Shown: positions 16,891 through 25,749, counted from the stretch's first letter. The stretch: DNA of 64,000 nucleotides from Candidatus Micrarchaeum acidiphilum ARMAN-2 (GCA_009387755.1 GG697240.1:1-64000); one strand, 5' to 3'. Numbers and translations: made by a program. Notes: generated from the sequence alone by a model not told the origin.

Positions 16891-17731
16891 TTGCCTCAGT
16901 CCTTAAAAATTTAGTCAGTATCTCAATCACGCCGCCGGTTATGTTATTTTCAGCAACGTATATTGCCTTGTCCTTAAATTCATTACCGGCATTTCCAACC
17001 GCATAATGCAAAGCTATGTCTTCGCCCAAATAATCGGACATGGAGTTGCCTATCATACCTATCTGCTTCAAACCTAATTCCTGCATTAAAAGTTTTGTTC
17101 CATCGCGCTTGCTTCCGCCCTTCGGCGCAATTATTATAACTCCATCCCCTGCGTTTAAATCGTTATGTGTACCAATAGTTTGCCAGTTCAAAACAGGTTT
17201 TATCACTTCAAGAATCTTATTGTATTCATCAAATTCTGGAAACCTAAAGTGCGTGCCATCGTTTATTCTTACAAACAATCCAAGACTGCATTTGCGCAAT
17301 GGGTTTAACATAACAACTGTTTCCCCACGCCCTCCTATCAGTTCTCCGTTGCGGATTCTTGCCACTGGATCTCCGCCCGACCACACCGTTATACCTTCAG
17401 CCTCCAGCAAAGTTTGAGCCGTCTTGAACATCTTTTCAAATTCGATAGGGATATCCCTATCCTTTACGATGGTTTTGCCATCAATCATTAAGAGTTGGCC
17501 CTTTTCTGCCACGACAGGTCCGTTAAGTCCTATCTCGTTTTCCCAATTTACCAATACTTGAAGCGGCGTGTCTGAGTTCAACCCTATTTTCCAGCCCGCA
17601 TTTTCCATGCTTTCTACTACTCTACGTAGCTGCTGAAGTGGCCATGTAAAATTATAATTTTTGTCTATAAGGGTTGCATCTAGATCCAACAGCACTAATT
17701 TATTAAGTGGAATTTTCATGTAACGGGACAT
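16868..17731 (-). CDS. HAD-superfamily phosphatase (Cof/IIB type)
   Basis: A 287-residue HAD-IIB protein. Motif I is LLDLDATLID (nucleophile and acid/base Asp), motif II is GLNSDT, the lysine motif lies in KGGSKRDGTKLL, and motif IV is MIGNSMSDYLG with its aspartate. The cap, roughly residues 85-200, includes VARIRNGELIGG. Similar enzymes remove phosphate from sugar phosphates, for example sucrose-phosphate or mannosyl-3-phosphoglycerate phosphatase. An in-frame ATG four codons inside is a second possible start. It is flanked by a PRTase-like gene upstream (43 bases) and overlaps a kinase-like gene downstream, forming a tight three-gene unit. The second HAD at 18860 is a distant paralogue. 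Confidence 0.82.
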   Translation of the reverse strand: MSRYMKIPLNKLVLLDLDATLIDKNYNFTWPLQQLRRVVESMENAGWKIGLNSDTPLQVLVNWENEIGLNGPVVAEKGQLLMIDGKTIVKDRDIPIEFEKMFKTAQTLLEAEGITVWSGGDPVARIRNGELIGGRGETVVMLNPLRKCSLGLFVRINDGTHFRFPEFDEYNKILEVIKPVLNWQTIGTHNDLNAGDGVIIIAPKGGSKRDGTKLLMQELGLKQIGMIGNSMSDYLGEDIALHYAVGNAGNEFKDKAIYVAENNITGGVIEILTKFLRTEAIVGKHPK

Positions 17732-17774
17732 AAATTAATCACTCTGTGCCTAACGCGTTTTATGCCAATCGATC

Positions 17775-18662
17775 TTAGTCAGCATTCCGTGATTTGACTA
17801 AAGGTACAAACTCGCCAACGCGTTTTTTTACATCGACACCTGCATTTCTGAGCATTCCTGTGATCTGGCCGTATGAATTTCTGCAGAGAGCCTTGCATTC
17901 CTCTATTTTGTCTTTAGGTATACTGGCAAAGGACTGCAAGTCTTCTGTATATGGTATATATCTCCTGATTCCATCTGCAGTGTAACTATCTGGTACTTTC
18001 CTTCCATCAATCAAGAGTAAATCCCTCATTTCAAGCCACTCATATTCCATAGACTGGTCTATGTTTACCACTTCGGTAACTATACCGTTGTCATTGTACT
18101 TGTTTTTCAACTTGTTAGTTAGTATGTCAGACGAGGCGCCAAGAACCACACCTGCGACAGGTATACCGAATTTTTCAATTTCTTTTGTGATAAATTCGAG
18201 TGTCTTGCCCTCAAATGATCCAACATCAGTTAGGATTACAGCGTCATATCTGCGTTTGTCATTCATCATCTGCTTTAGCATTGCCATTTGAACGTCCACT
18301 GCAGGCGCGCCAAACCTATTTGCTATTCTGTAGGTACCGTCCAGCGGATTGGTTTCTCTTGTCACTTCAAGATAAAAATCTGCATTTGGGCAGTATACCC
18401 TGTCAAGACTTACGACCATAGCCGTTTCATTCATTATTTTGACTTTGGCGATTGCAGCATCCATTTTTTTAGAAACGTCTGAAGCATAAATAATCTTAAG
18501 CGTATATTCTGGCGAAATCACATTCTTCATAGCTGTTGCAAGGTTTTCCTGAATTTCAATTAGGGCATTCCTCAGGTCAGGCATATCATTGACCTCATTT
18601 ATTCCTAGCTTGCGGGCCAGTACTTCGATTCCATCCATAGTTATCAGATATGGTTTGGACAT
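17775..18662 (-). CDS. phosphoribosyltransferase-like protein
   Basis: A 295-residue soluble protein not matching a family I can name with certainty. The segment RRYDAVILTDVGSFEGKTLEF followed by GIPVAGVVLGASS resembles the PRPP-binding strand-loop and next strand of type I phosphoribosyltransferases (usual form: hydrophobic strand, acidic pair, T-G-x-T). A second conserved-looking block is DRVYCPNADFYLEVTRETNP. A C-terminal helical extension follows. Gene order suggests it acts first in a PRTase-like, HAD, kinase-like set. If correct it would make or break an N-glycosidic nucleotide; this is inference and the acidic pair is only partly conserved. Confidence 0.55.
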   Translation of the reverse strand: MSKPYLITMDGIEVLARKLGINEVNDMPDLRNALIEIQENLATAMKNVISPEYTLKIIYASDVSKKMDAAIAKVKIMNETAMVVSLDRVYCPNADFYLEVTRETNPLDGTYRIANRFGAPAVDVQMAMLKQMMNDKRRYDAVILTDVGSFEGKTLEFITKEIEKFGIPVAGVVLGASSDILTNKLKNKYNDNGIVTEVVNIDQSMEYEWLEMRDLLLIDGRKVPDSYTADGIRRYIPYTEDLQSFASIPKDKIEECKALCRNSYGQITGMLRNAGVDVKKRVGEFVPLVKSRNAD

Positions 18663-18859
18663 TCACTCACACCTTTGAATTCTATTTTATTACGTGCGGT
18701 TCAGATATAAATATGTTGACCTAAGTGCTTAATAGAAAGCTTTGTTGCGCCCGACCGCATGCAAGATTTCCACAATAATTGACACTTTTGCTTCTGCACA
18801 TGCAATTGCGTGGAATCCGTATTCAAAAACATCTGTGAATTGTCCTTATGGTTTGTTCA

Positions 18860-19738
18860 CTAACGCCACAGCCATGGTGTTTTTGGAAGTTTGGCGCTCA
18901 ATACGCATAGCAATTCGATTACTCCCTTCGAGTACTTGTGCCTTGCATATGCATACGCTTTCTTCTTCAACGTCTGGCTTGCATTGCCAACCGCCATAAA
19001 CTTTCCAATCCTGTTGACCATTTTGTAGTCATTATCTTCGTCTCCTATGGCGTAGAGATTGCAGGAGCCTGTCGTCTTTTTCAGCCATTTAACTGCAGTG
19101 CGCTTGGACACTTTCGATGTGTAAAACAGCATGTTTCCGAACTGCGAGACCACGATTGTGAACTCCTTTTTGTTTTTGAAAAGCGTTTTCATATGCACCT
19201 CCAACCCGGACATGATTCCCGGGGCATCTACTAGCTTCTTGTGCTGTACGAGTTTCAGGTATAAGCTTGTAGTATACACCCTCGATTTTGTGTTCAGAAT
19301 CAGAAGCGTGCCATCAGGGTAGTTGAATCTGCCCTGGCGTTTTAACGCTGCAACAGTGTCTGTCTCCAACCATATTACTCTGCGCCCTGACGAACCTGCC
19401 AGGTAGGACAGGACAGCCCTTTGAAATTTCAGTTTGGCATTTCTGATAGCTTTCAGGTCGTTCACGCCAAGAAGTGCGATCGCCTTCCTGCCTCTAGAAA
19501 CTTTGGCAATCAGACCATTCTCGGCGACCAGCGGCCCGTTGAAGCCAAACTTCCTGTAAACGGGCAGCATGTCACTCATTGATCTGTTCGAATTCAGGCC
19601 GAATAGGAATCCGTGCTTTGCCAGCTTATTCATCTCAGATCTAATTCTAACGGCGTCTCCTTCGCTAACATGATACTTATTCTTCGTGTTAACGAGCGTG
19701 CCATCTATGTCTATAAAAACTATTGTTTTCTTAGCCAT
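18860..19738 (-). CDS. HAD-IIB phosphatase, mannosyl-3-phosphoglycerate-phosphatase-like
   Basis: I start at ATG 19738 (MAKKTIVFIDIDGT), which puts motif I at the normal distance; the frame runs 21 codons further upstream without similarity. The 292-residue protein has FIDIDGTLVNT (motif I), FGLNSNRS (motif II), FGFNGPLVAENG typical of the sugar-phosphatase branch, and YAIGDEDNDYKMV (motif IV, with acidic residues). A C2-type cap lies between about 90 and 210 and is very basic. It likely dephosphorylates a sugar phosphate. A short hairpin (CTGAAC-GGTG-GTTCAG, 19761-19776) lies in its upstream region and could be a control site. Confidence 0.8.
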   Translation of the reverse strand: MAKKTIVFIDIDGTLVNTKNKYHVSEGDAVRIRSEMNKLAKHGFLFGLNSNRSMSDMLPVYRKFGFNGPLVAENGLIAKVSRGRKAIALLGVNDLKAIRNAKLKFQRAVLSYLAGSSGRRVIWLETDTVAALKRQGRFNYPDGTLLILNTKSRVYTTSLYLKLVQHKKLVDAPGIMSGLEVHMKTLFKNKKEFTIVVSQFGNMLFYTSKVSKRTAVKWLKKTTGSCNLYAIGDEDNDYKMVNRIGKFMAVGNASQTLKKKAYAYARHKYSKGVIELLCVLSAKLPKTPWLWR

Positions 19739-20098
19739 GTTGGGACGAGACCTTCCCATATCTGAACGGTGGTTCAGAAAAGAACCATTAACAATAATCA
19801 CAGTAATTTAGGAAGTTGAATTCTTAAATAATTTTGTACCAATAATAAATTTATGGTGCTTTCTCTCTTCTTTTTATTATTGGGTGATATGCGGTCTAGC
19901 TGGGAGAGAGAATCTGTTCTTCGAATAAAAGAGCATTGTTTGATGCGCATCTTCTCCGCGTTGCAGAAACTGTTCACAGAAAACGCGATTACAAAATCTT
20001 GGCATATGTCTATTGGTGCCATATTCCTCATCGCAAGAGTAAGAGGATAAATATATAAAAGCCATTTATACTAATCTAAAATCTAAGGAGTTGATTGC
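19739..20098. other. 360-base stretch without a convincing gene
   Basis: The stretch holds the hairpin CTGAAC-GGTG-GTTCAG at 19761-19776, AT-rich promoter-like runs near 19830-19850, and a 65-codon frame at 19853-20050 on the plus strand. That frame has a GGTGAT preceding an internal ATG at 19889 and could encode a short helical peptide, but a similar frame exists on the other strand and the codon use is not persuasive. A TATA-like AAATATATAAA at 20047-20058 and GGAGTTGAT at about 20087 serve the SET gene. Confidence 0.4.
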
Positions 20099-20494
20099 AT
20101 GATGCTCATAAAAACTAGGATAGGGCCTAGCAGGATACAGGGCATAGGGCTTTTTGCCGACCAAGATATAAAGAAGGGCACGCCTGTATGGAAGTTTACG
20201 CCCGGATTCGATCTGAGGTTTACCGAAGAACAGCTCAGGCGCTTACCTCCCAGGGCAAGGAGGTATGTAATCAGATACGGATGGAAAAGTGACAAGAGCC
20301 ATTTGCTTTGCTTCGCCCTGGATGACGGGAAATACTTCAACCACTCAGACAATCCGAACACGCTGAGCAGATACTACGATGACGAAGAGGAGGTCGTTAC
20401 CAAGGCCATAAGGGACATAAGGAAGGGAGAAGAGATCACGGATAACTACAGGTCCTTTGAAAGCACATTCAGAAAGCCCAAGAACTATAAGTAG
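20099..20494 (+). CDS. stand-alone SET-domain protein (putative lysine methyltransferase)
   Basis: A 131-residue protein that is nearly all SET domain: the N-terminal motif GIGLFADQDIKKGTPVW, the SAM/pseudoknot motif YFNHSDNPN, and the C-terminal KGEEITDNYRS. Archaeal SET proteins of this size methylate lysines of chromatin or other DNA-associated proteins with SAM. No post-SET cysteine cluster is present. Start: two adjacent ATGs after the Shine-Dalgarno AAGGAG; I take the first. A broken piece of a second copy lies at 12162-12258, which shows that a duplicate once existed. Confidence 0.88.
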   Translation: MMLIKTRIGPSRIQGIGLFADQDIKKGTPVWKFTPGFDLRFTEEQLRRLPPRARRYVIRYGWKSDKSHLLCFALDDGKYFNHSDNPNTLSRYYDDEEEVVTKAIRDIRKGEEITDNYRSFESTFRKPKNYK

Positions 20495-20605
20495 AAAACT
20501 GCGCCGTGAAGAACATTGAAAGCTTGTTATATTTTGTCGCTTTTGCGGCAATAGCATTAAATAGGGAAAGGAAAAATCAGTTATTGAATACTTTTACGTG
20601 ATACC

Positions 20606-21145
20606 ATGTCAGAGCAATCAAGCAATGCGCGAAGCAAAAGCAGTAAACAGAGCACATATCTTGCCAGTGCAATAATATTGATAGTTGTAGTGCTGGCTGT
20701 TGGGTATTTTGCCTACAGCGGCGCGGCGCCGGGCGCTGTGGCGGTCGGCGACAATGTCAGCGTGTTTTATACAGGAAGCTTCACTAACGGAACAGTATTC
20801 AATACCAACGTAGGCAGCGCACCATTTAACTTTACAGTAGGGGCCGGTGAGGTAATACCGGGATTCAACAGCGCAGTCATAGGCATGCATGTAGGGCAGA
20901 ACAAAACAGTAACGCTTCCTCCGAGCGAAGCGTACGGCCCTGTAAACCAGAGCTTGATAGTGCAAGCACCGCTTTCCGAATTTAAGAGCACAAACGTGAC
21001 AGTCGGCCTACATGTTTCTACGCAGTCCGGACTTTCCGGAGTGGTCACTACTGTCACCTCAAACACTGCAACTGTCGATTTTAACCCGCCGCTGGCAGGC
21101 AAAACCCTAATATTCAACATAAAGGTAGTGGCAATAAGAAAATAG
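20606..21145 (+). CDS. membrane-anchored FKBP-type peptidyl-prolyl isomerase
   Basis: A 179-residue protein with a Ser-rich cytoplasmic start, one membrane helix at about residues 18-40 (LASAIILIVVVLAVGYFAY), and an extracytoplasmic FKBP domain: GDNVSVFYTGSFTNGTVFNT, AGEVIPGFNSAVIGM and VTLPPSEAYGPVN match the FKBP core. An insertion after YGPVNQSL fits the insert-in-flap (SlyD-like) subgroup of archaea. It probably assists folding of exported proteins on the outer face of the membrane. It is a single gene, converging with the ABC operon. Confidence 0.9.
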   Translation: MSEQSSNARSKSSKQSTYLASAIILIVVVLAVGYFAYSGAAPGAVAVGDNVSVFYTGSFTNGTVFNTNVGSAPFNFTVGAGEVIPGFNSAVIGMHVGQNKTVTLPPSEAYGPVNQSLIVQAPLSEFKSTNVTVGLHVSTQSGLSGVVTTVTSNTATVDFNPPLAGKTLIFNIKVVAIRK

Positions 21146-21201
21146 TCTGGCATTCGCACAAAATCCGCATTGAACAGTAAATTAAATCTGAGTGGACTGA
21201 G

Positions 21202-22005
21202 TTAGCCTATTGCACTTGTGTAGTTCTTCAGGTAGTGGTAAAAGGCCTTCCTGAAAACGTATATCAGCACCACTGCAAAAAGCACTATGGCAAGCGAAGC
21301 CCACGCATTTACCCTGCCTAGCAGTATCTCTGCAGGATAGTATACTGCAAGGCCCATTGGAACCAGAAGGGAAAATATGAAGACGCCCACTATACTGTAT
21401 ATCTGCAGCGGATAAGAGGAAAACTCGCTGAAGACATTCATCAAATTGCCCGACCACCTGGCAGATTTCATCAGGGAATACACGACCATGGTGAACACCA
21501 TCATAAACGAGATCATAGCGGCGAGGCCGAATCCAGCAACAACGATAAACTCGAGAAGCTCGGGGACTGTTGGGCCAATGTTAAAGAGCGCATACGAGAT
21601 TATCGCAACGCTGGTAAAGGCGCTTGAAAGCGAATAGATGCTTCCCAAAGCCAGTGACGACAGGTATGGCGAATAAGGTCGGGTAAGGTAAATGTCTAGG
21701 CCTCCTTGTCGCATGAGCGCAACGATGGCTCTGGGAGAAGAGAAATAATTAAGCATCGAAAGAATAAAGGTGGACATGCTGCTAAGGAACAGAAGTTGGT
21801 AATAACTCCATCCCGCGATTCCGCTCGAAACTGAGTATATTATCGTTATAAATATGAAGTTCAAAAGCGGCCCTGTTGCTATGGCGAGCAGCACGAAAAC
21901 TGCAGACGCCCTGTAGGCGAGCACTTCCTTCCATGCGTACAGCTGCATCGCTAGGAATACCCTTGCATTGCGCACCTGACTTCTAATAAATCTGCTGAAT
22001 TGCAT
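21202..22005 (-). CDS. ABC-2 type permease, DUF990 family
   Basis: A 267-residue membrane protein with about six helices. The segment MRQGGLDIYLTRPYSPYLSSL is the characteristic cytoplasmic loop of the ABC-2 DUF990 family (usual form: G-x-L-D-x-x-L-x-P). It is the third gene of a leftward ABC exporter unit, one base after the second permease, so the two permeases probably form a heterodimer with the ATPase at 22806-23810. The DUF990 pair is commonly assigned to export of lipids, glycans or antimicrobials; no substrate is evident. Confidence 0.82.
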   Translation of the reverse strand: MQFSRFIRSQVRNARVFLAMQLYAWKEVLAYRASAVFVLLAIATGPLLNFIFITIIYSVSSGIAGWSYYQLLFLSSMSTFILSMLNYFSSPRAIVALMRQGGLDIYLTRPYSPYLSSLALGSIYSLSSAFTSVAIISYALFNIGPTVPELLEFIVVAGFGLAAMISFMMVFTMVVYSLMKSARWSGNLMNVFSEFSSYPLQIYSIVGVFIFSLLVPMGLAVYYPAEILLGRVNAWASLAIVLFAVVLIYVFRKAFYHYLKNYTSAIG

Positions 22006-22006
22006 T

Positions 22007-22822
22007 TCAACCGCCGGCCGAAGTTATGCTCTTGTAAGCCTGCTTCCAAGTAAAGTGCCCTATCGTGTAAAGCACTGCAAACCATGCGAGGCCGCCTAAA
22101 AACATTTCTGGAGCAACCGCGCTTGGATTTGTGAGGGCAGTTATCGGGAGGTAAAACATGTACTGGAACGGCAGCAATCCTATTATCCCTGCCGCAGCCC
22201 CGGAAAACAGGGAAAGAGGTATCATGGATCCGCCCAGCAGCGATGCAAGCAGCCCCTCGAATATCACGAACCCGTGTATGTCGTTCGCATACGCGCTCAG
22301 AGCACCTATGATGAATTCCATTGAATAGCTTACGCCCATGCCTATGCCCATCATAGCTATGAATTCTATCGCAGCAATTGCACTAAGGTGAACCTTGAAA
22401 ACTACTAGTATTATAACCAGCAAGGGCAGCTCGGCCATGGCCGCCCAGGTAAAGTTTTCAATGATAACGGTTGTAACTGTGTACCTTACGTATCCCATCG
22501 GCAGAGCGAGCTTGGACGCTATCGCGCCGTGCTTTATGTCGTGCTGTATGCTATATGGAAGGTCGGTATACAGTATCAAGCTTACCACGCTTGCAAGGAA
22601 AAAGTAAAGTATCATGCTGTCAAGAGTGTAAGTGCCTATGCGGTTTGTCCTGGTGGTCGCATATATGACAGTCCAAACGAAAACCATGACAAGGGGATAT
22701 AGTATGCGCATTAAGAAGCTCAGGACAAGATCTGACCGGTATGCCAGAAGGTCCTTTGCATTGAGCTTGAACATGGCCCAGTACCTTGCTATGCTCGTTG
22801 CTAGGTCAATCTTTGCTGCCAT
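22007..22822 (-). CDS. ABC-2 type permease, partner subunit
   Basis: Start ATG 22822 (MAAKIDLATSIARYW) overlaps the ATPase end by 17 bases; the frame can be extended by 15 codons without family likeness. The 271-residue protein has six predicted membrane helices. The segment YSIQHDIKHGAIASKLALPMGYVRY corresponds to the cytoplasmic coupling loop before helix 3 in ABC-2 permeases (here kept short: KHGAIASKLALP). It pairs with the downstream permease and the upstream ATPase. Tight overlaps on both sides show a single operon. Confidence 0.82.
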   Translation of the reverse strand: MAAKIDLATSIARYWAMFKLNAKDLLAYRSDLVLSFLMRILYPLVMVFVWTVIYATTRTNRIGTYTLDSMILYFFLASVVSLILYTDLPYSIQHDIKHGAIASKLALPMGYVRYTVTTVIIENFTWAAMAELPLLVIILVVFKVHLSAIAAIEFIAMMGIGMGVSYSMEFIIGALSAYANDIHGFVIFEGLLASLLGGSMIPLSLFSGAAAGIIGLLPFQYMFYLPITALTNPSAVAPEMFLGGLAWFAVLYTIGHFTWKQAYKSITSAGG

Positions 22823-23810
22823 GGTCTGAAGCCCTTTTCTTGTAGAATTGGTGCAGCGTAATGCCAAAGTCCGGCTCTGCTATGCTGTAATCGGCAACCT
22901 TGTCCGAAGACAGGAATGCGCCAAGTCTCTTATCCTTTATCATCTTGCCCGGAATGCTGAACTTTATGTAGTCTTTAGTACGCTCAAGTGTCCTCACGCC
23001 AGACAGGTGCGGCAGTTTTGTGCTTCCTTTCAGATAAGCGGTCACCTCTCTGTAGTCTCCGAACATCTTTGATATTCCCTGATTTGTGCCGTCATATATC
23101 ACGCTACCATTGTCAAGTATTATGGTCCTTTTGGCGAGTATCTTTATGTCGTCTATTATATGCGTCGCTATTATGAATGTAGTACCGAACCGCTTGTTCA
23201 TATCAAACAGTGCATCCCTTAGCGCGAAGCTCGAAGGCAAGTCAACCCCTATGGTAGGCTCGTCCAAGAAGACTACCTCGGGCATATGGAGCAGCGACGC
23301 CGCGAAATTGCACTTCATCCTTTCGCCAAGGGAAAGCTCGCGCACCTGCCTCTTGTAGACCTTTTCCAGCTCCAGCACACCCACAAGATACCTGACCCGT
23401 CTTTTGAATTCATCGTCAGATATGCCGTATAGGGCCTTCCTGAATTGGAAGGTGTCCAGTGCGGGCAGATTCCAGTAGAGCTGCTCATGCGCCCCGAATA
23501 CAACGCCTATGCGCATGGCAAGAGTTTCCCTCGAAATCCACGGGTCCATTCCCAACACTCTAATAGTGCCGGAGTCTGGATGCAGGACCCCGGTTAGTAC
23601 CTTTATCATTGTCGATTTTCCGCTGCCGTTCTTGCCGAGCAGCGCAACTATCTCGCCCTTTTTGACTGAAAAGCTGACGCCGTTCAGCGCCTGCTTTATT
23701 ATGTACTGCCTGCGTATCGAAGATAGGATGCCCTGCCCATGCTTGGTCTCATAGCTCTTGAATTTTTTTCTTACATCTTCTACCAGCACAGCTAGCGAAT
23801 CATCTTTCAT
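22806..23810 (-). CDS. ABC transporter ATPase
   Basis: A 334-residue nucleotide-binding subunit from ATG 23810 (MKDDSLAVLVED). Walker A is LGKNGSGKST, the Q-loop lies in VVFGAHEQL, the signature is LSLGERMK, Walker B is VVFLDEPTIGVD, and the switch His is in IIATHIIDD. The C-terminal 80 residues past the NBD carry a beta-rich extension, as in drug- or polysaccharide-type exporters. It powers the two downstream permeases. The operon is divergent from the zinc-ribbon and hemC genes. Confidence 0.93.
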   Translation of the reverse strand: MKDDSLAVLVEDVRKKFKSYETKHGQGILSSIRRQYIIKQALNGVSFSVKKGEIVALLGKNGSGKSTMIKVLTGVLHPDSGTIRVLGMDPWISRETLAMRIGVVFGAHEQLYWNLPALDTFQFRKALYGISDDEFKRRVRYLVGVLELEKVYKRQVRELSLGERMKCNFAASLLHMPEVVFLDEPTIGVDLPSSFALRDALFDMNKRFGTTFIIATHIIDDIKILAKRTIILDNGSVIYDGTNQGISKMFGDYREVTAYLKGSTKLPHLSGVRTLERTKDYIKFSIPGKMIKDKRLGAFLSSDKVADYSIAEPDFGITLHQFYKKRASDHGSKD

Positions 23811-23930
23811 GTTGGCCACTACGACAGTAAGAGTCAATATTTTATCTTTAGCACAGTAATTTAACTGTTCTCTTTAATGGCGTTCTTCATCCCAGTAAAG
23901 CTTATAATTTTTTCTTGAGCAGGCTACCTG

Positions 23931-24077
23931 ATGATTGGGACAAGGGATGAAGTTTTTGTAGATGAAAACAGATGCCTTGTGTGCGGGCATCCCATGGTTC
24001 ATGTGCAAGCCTGCCATTTGAAATGCACGAACTGCGGCCGGGAGATGGACTGCTCTGACAAGGGTTTTATCTGGTAA
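23931..24077 (+). CDS. 48-residue zinc-ribbon protein
   Basis: This short frame runs from ATG 23931 to TAA 24075-24077. The peptide has two CxxC knuckles, CLVCG (residues 14-18) and CTNCG (around 33-37), plus a later Cys in MDCSD and two His, which is the layout of a rubredoxin-like zinc ribbon. The ending DCSDKGFIW resembles small archaeal zinc-ribbon proteins of unknown function. A TATA-like TTATAATTTT centred about 28 bases before the ATG supports leaderless expression. It precedes hemC by 66 bases in the same direction; a functional tie to haem synthesis is only suggested by position. Confidence 0.7.
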   Translation: MIGTRDEVFVDENRCLVCGHPMVHVQACHLKCTNCGREMDCSDKGFIW

Positions 24078-24143
24078 ATTAGTGCTGTGGCTGCATGGGC
24101 AGGAATTCTCAGGGATTGCGCAATAGGCTGCAGAGATGTTTAG

Positions 24144-25049
24144 ATGTCTGAAAGCGAGATAACAATTGGCACGCGGGGAAGCGAGCTTGCAGTGGCGCAG
24201 GCGGAGATTGTAAGAAATAAACTTGCTGCAATCGAGCCGAGGATTTCCTTCAGGATTGTCAAAATAAAAACACTCAATGAGAAGGTAGACAGATCCAAGG
24301 CAAGAACAGAAAAGGATATCTACACCAAGGAAATAGACGAGGCCATTTTGGAACGCAGGATAGACATTGCAGTTCATAGCCTGAAGGACCTGAAGTTCAA
24401 CATGGATGAGAATATGCAGATAGGTGCAGTGCCCGACAGAGACGACCCGAGGGATGTGTTTATAGGAAACACAGAAACGGAATTTGAGCATCTGGGCACG
24501 GACGCGCTTGTAGGTACAAGCAGCATTAGGAGAAGGGTTCAGCTGACAAGGATAAACCCCAAACCAATGATTTCTGACCTGCACGGCAACATTGACACCA
24601 GGCTGTCAAAACTCAATTCTGGGGAATTTTCTGGAATTGTTATTGCAGCCGCTGGGGTAAAGAGGCTTGGAAAGGCAGTTAGAATGCAGTATTTCGATGA
24701 AAGGGATGTGGTGCCGGCCATAGGGCAGGGTGCAATAGCAGTAACAGTACACAAGGACAACTCGGCTGCGGCTGAGCTCCTTAAACGCATAGACAACATG
24801 AAAGCGCGGGTTGAAGTTGGAGAAGAGATAGAATTTGGAAAGGCATTCGGAACCGGCTGCAACCTCCCAATAGGTGCCAATGCGAAAATGCTTGAAAGCG
24901 GGAAGATCGGCATCGTCGGATTCGTAAGTGATCTCGCTGGCAAGACTTTAGTCAAGGGGGAAACCGAGACCGGGCCAGGACACGCAGGAAAAAGCCTGGC
25001 CGAACTGCTAATCAAAAAAGGGGCGGGTAATCTCATTGAAAGGAACTAA
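24144..25049 (+). CDS. hemC: hydroxymethylbilane synthase (porphobilinogen deaminase)
   Basis: A 301-residue enzyme that joins four porphobilinogens into hydroxymethylbilane. Diagnostic segments: TIGTRGSELAVAQAE at the start, VHSLKDLKF, DDPRDVFIG with the catalytic Asp, GTSSIRRRVQL, and PAIGQGAIAVTV. Cys239 in GTGCNLPIGA is the attachment site of the dipyrromethane cofactor. Length is normal. It starts the rightward hemC-hemD-hemE run and overlaps hemD by 14 bases. In archaea this step feeds both sirohaem and haem. Confidence 0.96.
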   Translation: MSESEITIGTRGSELAVAQAEIVRNKLAAIEPRISFRIVKIKTLNEKVDRSKARTEKDIYTKEIDEAILERRIDIAVHSLKDLKFNMDENMQIGAVPDRDDPRDVFIGNTETEFEHLGTDALVGTSSIRRRVQLTRINPKPMISDLHGNIDTRLSKLNSGEFSGIVIAAAGVKRLGKAVRMQYFDERDVVPAIGQGAIAVTVHKDNSAAAELLKRIDNMKARVEVGEEIEFGKAFGTGCNLPIGANAKMLESGKIGIVGFVSDLAGKTLVKGETETGPGHAGKSLAELLIKKGAGNLIERN

Positions 25050-25749
25050 GCCGCGGGTTTTGGTGCTGAGGTCTTCCGAGAATCTGGCGGAAACCTGCGC
25101 CGAACTGCGAAAGGCGTCGATAGAATGCATTCCTGTCGAGGCAATAAGAGCCGAGGCGGTTGCACAGGAAGGCAGGTTAATGCGCAGCATGATAGCCAGC
25201 GCAGACTACGTGATATTTACATCCAAGAATTCGATTGCGTTTTCAAAGAGCTACTTTTCGGGAGTGTATGCTGGGCACAAGTTCCTAACATGCGGGATAT
25301 CAACGAAAACGTTTGCCGAGGAGTCTGGGTTCAGAGTTTCCTACGCACCAAAGACAGGAGGTATTAACGCAGTAATAAAATGGCTGAAGGCAAAACGGCC
25401 GGGTCCAGTGCTCTGCATATCTGGAGAATCGTCTTCGAACGATTTTTTGCAGGTTTTGCTTCGCGGCTTTACTGTAATCGAGGTAGGAGTTTACCGGATA
25501 AAAAGACTCCGCCCAAAAATACCTGCCGAGGCAATAACTGGGATTTCGCATGTGCTATTTTTCAGCTCTGCCGAAGTTGACGTTTTCAGAGACGCAGTTG
25601 CATCGCATAATGGCCTTGACTTTGACAGCGTCTCCGCGGTTTGCATAGGCAGAAAAACTTTTGAGCGTGCCGCTGCAATTTTTAGGAAACCTGTGCTTTC
25701 CAGGCAGAATGGCATAGCAGGCGCAATTGAGGCGATAAAAAATGGATAA
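25036..25749 (+). CDS. hemD: uroporphyrinogen-III synthase
   Basis: The frame starts with TTG at 25036 inside the end of hemC. The 237-residue protein is the divergent two-domain HemD type: LVLRSSENLAETCAELRKAS, ADYVIFTSKNSIAFSKSYF (the conserved F-T-S-x-N-x-V/I segment), AEESGFRVSYAPKTGGI, and SHVLFFSSAEVDVF (second-domain F-T/S-S). It closes and inverts ring D of hydroxymethylbilane to uroporphyrinogen III. HemD proteins are poorly conserved, so position between hemC and hemE adds weight. Confidence 0.92.
   Translation: MKGTKPRVLVLRSSENLAETCAELRKASIECIPVEAIRAEAVAQEGRLMRSMIASADYVIFTSKNSIAFSKSYFSGVYAGHKFLTCGISTKTFAEESGFRVSYAPKTGGINAVIKWLKAKRPGPVLCISGESSSNDFLQVLLRGFTVIEVGVYRIKRLRPKIPAEAITGISHVLFFSSAEVDVFRDAVASHNGLDFDSVSAVCIGRKTFERAAAIFRKPVLSRQNGIAGAIEAIKNG

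Noticed and set aside
18663-18859. Open fragment on the minus strand with protein-like sequence (YGFHAIACAEAKVS...) between the PRTase-like gene and the HAD gene
   Set aside because: Only 38 codons between stops, no start codon, and an overlapping open frame on the other strand; no family recognised. Possible remnant only.
19853-20050. 65-codon frame on the plus strand
   Set aside because: A competing frame of equal length exists on the opposite strand and no motif, so coding status is undecided; described within the gap entry.
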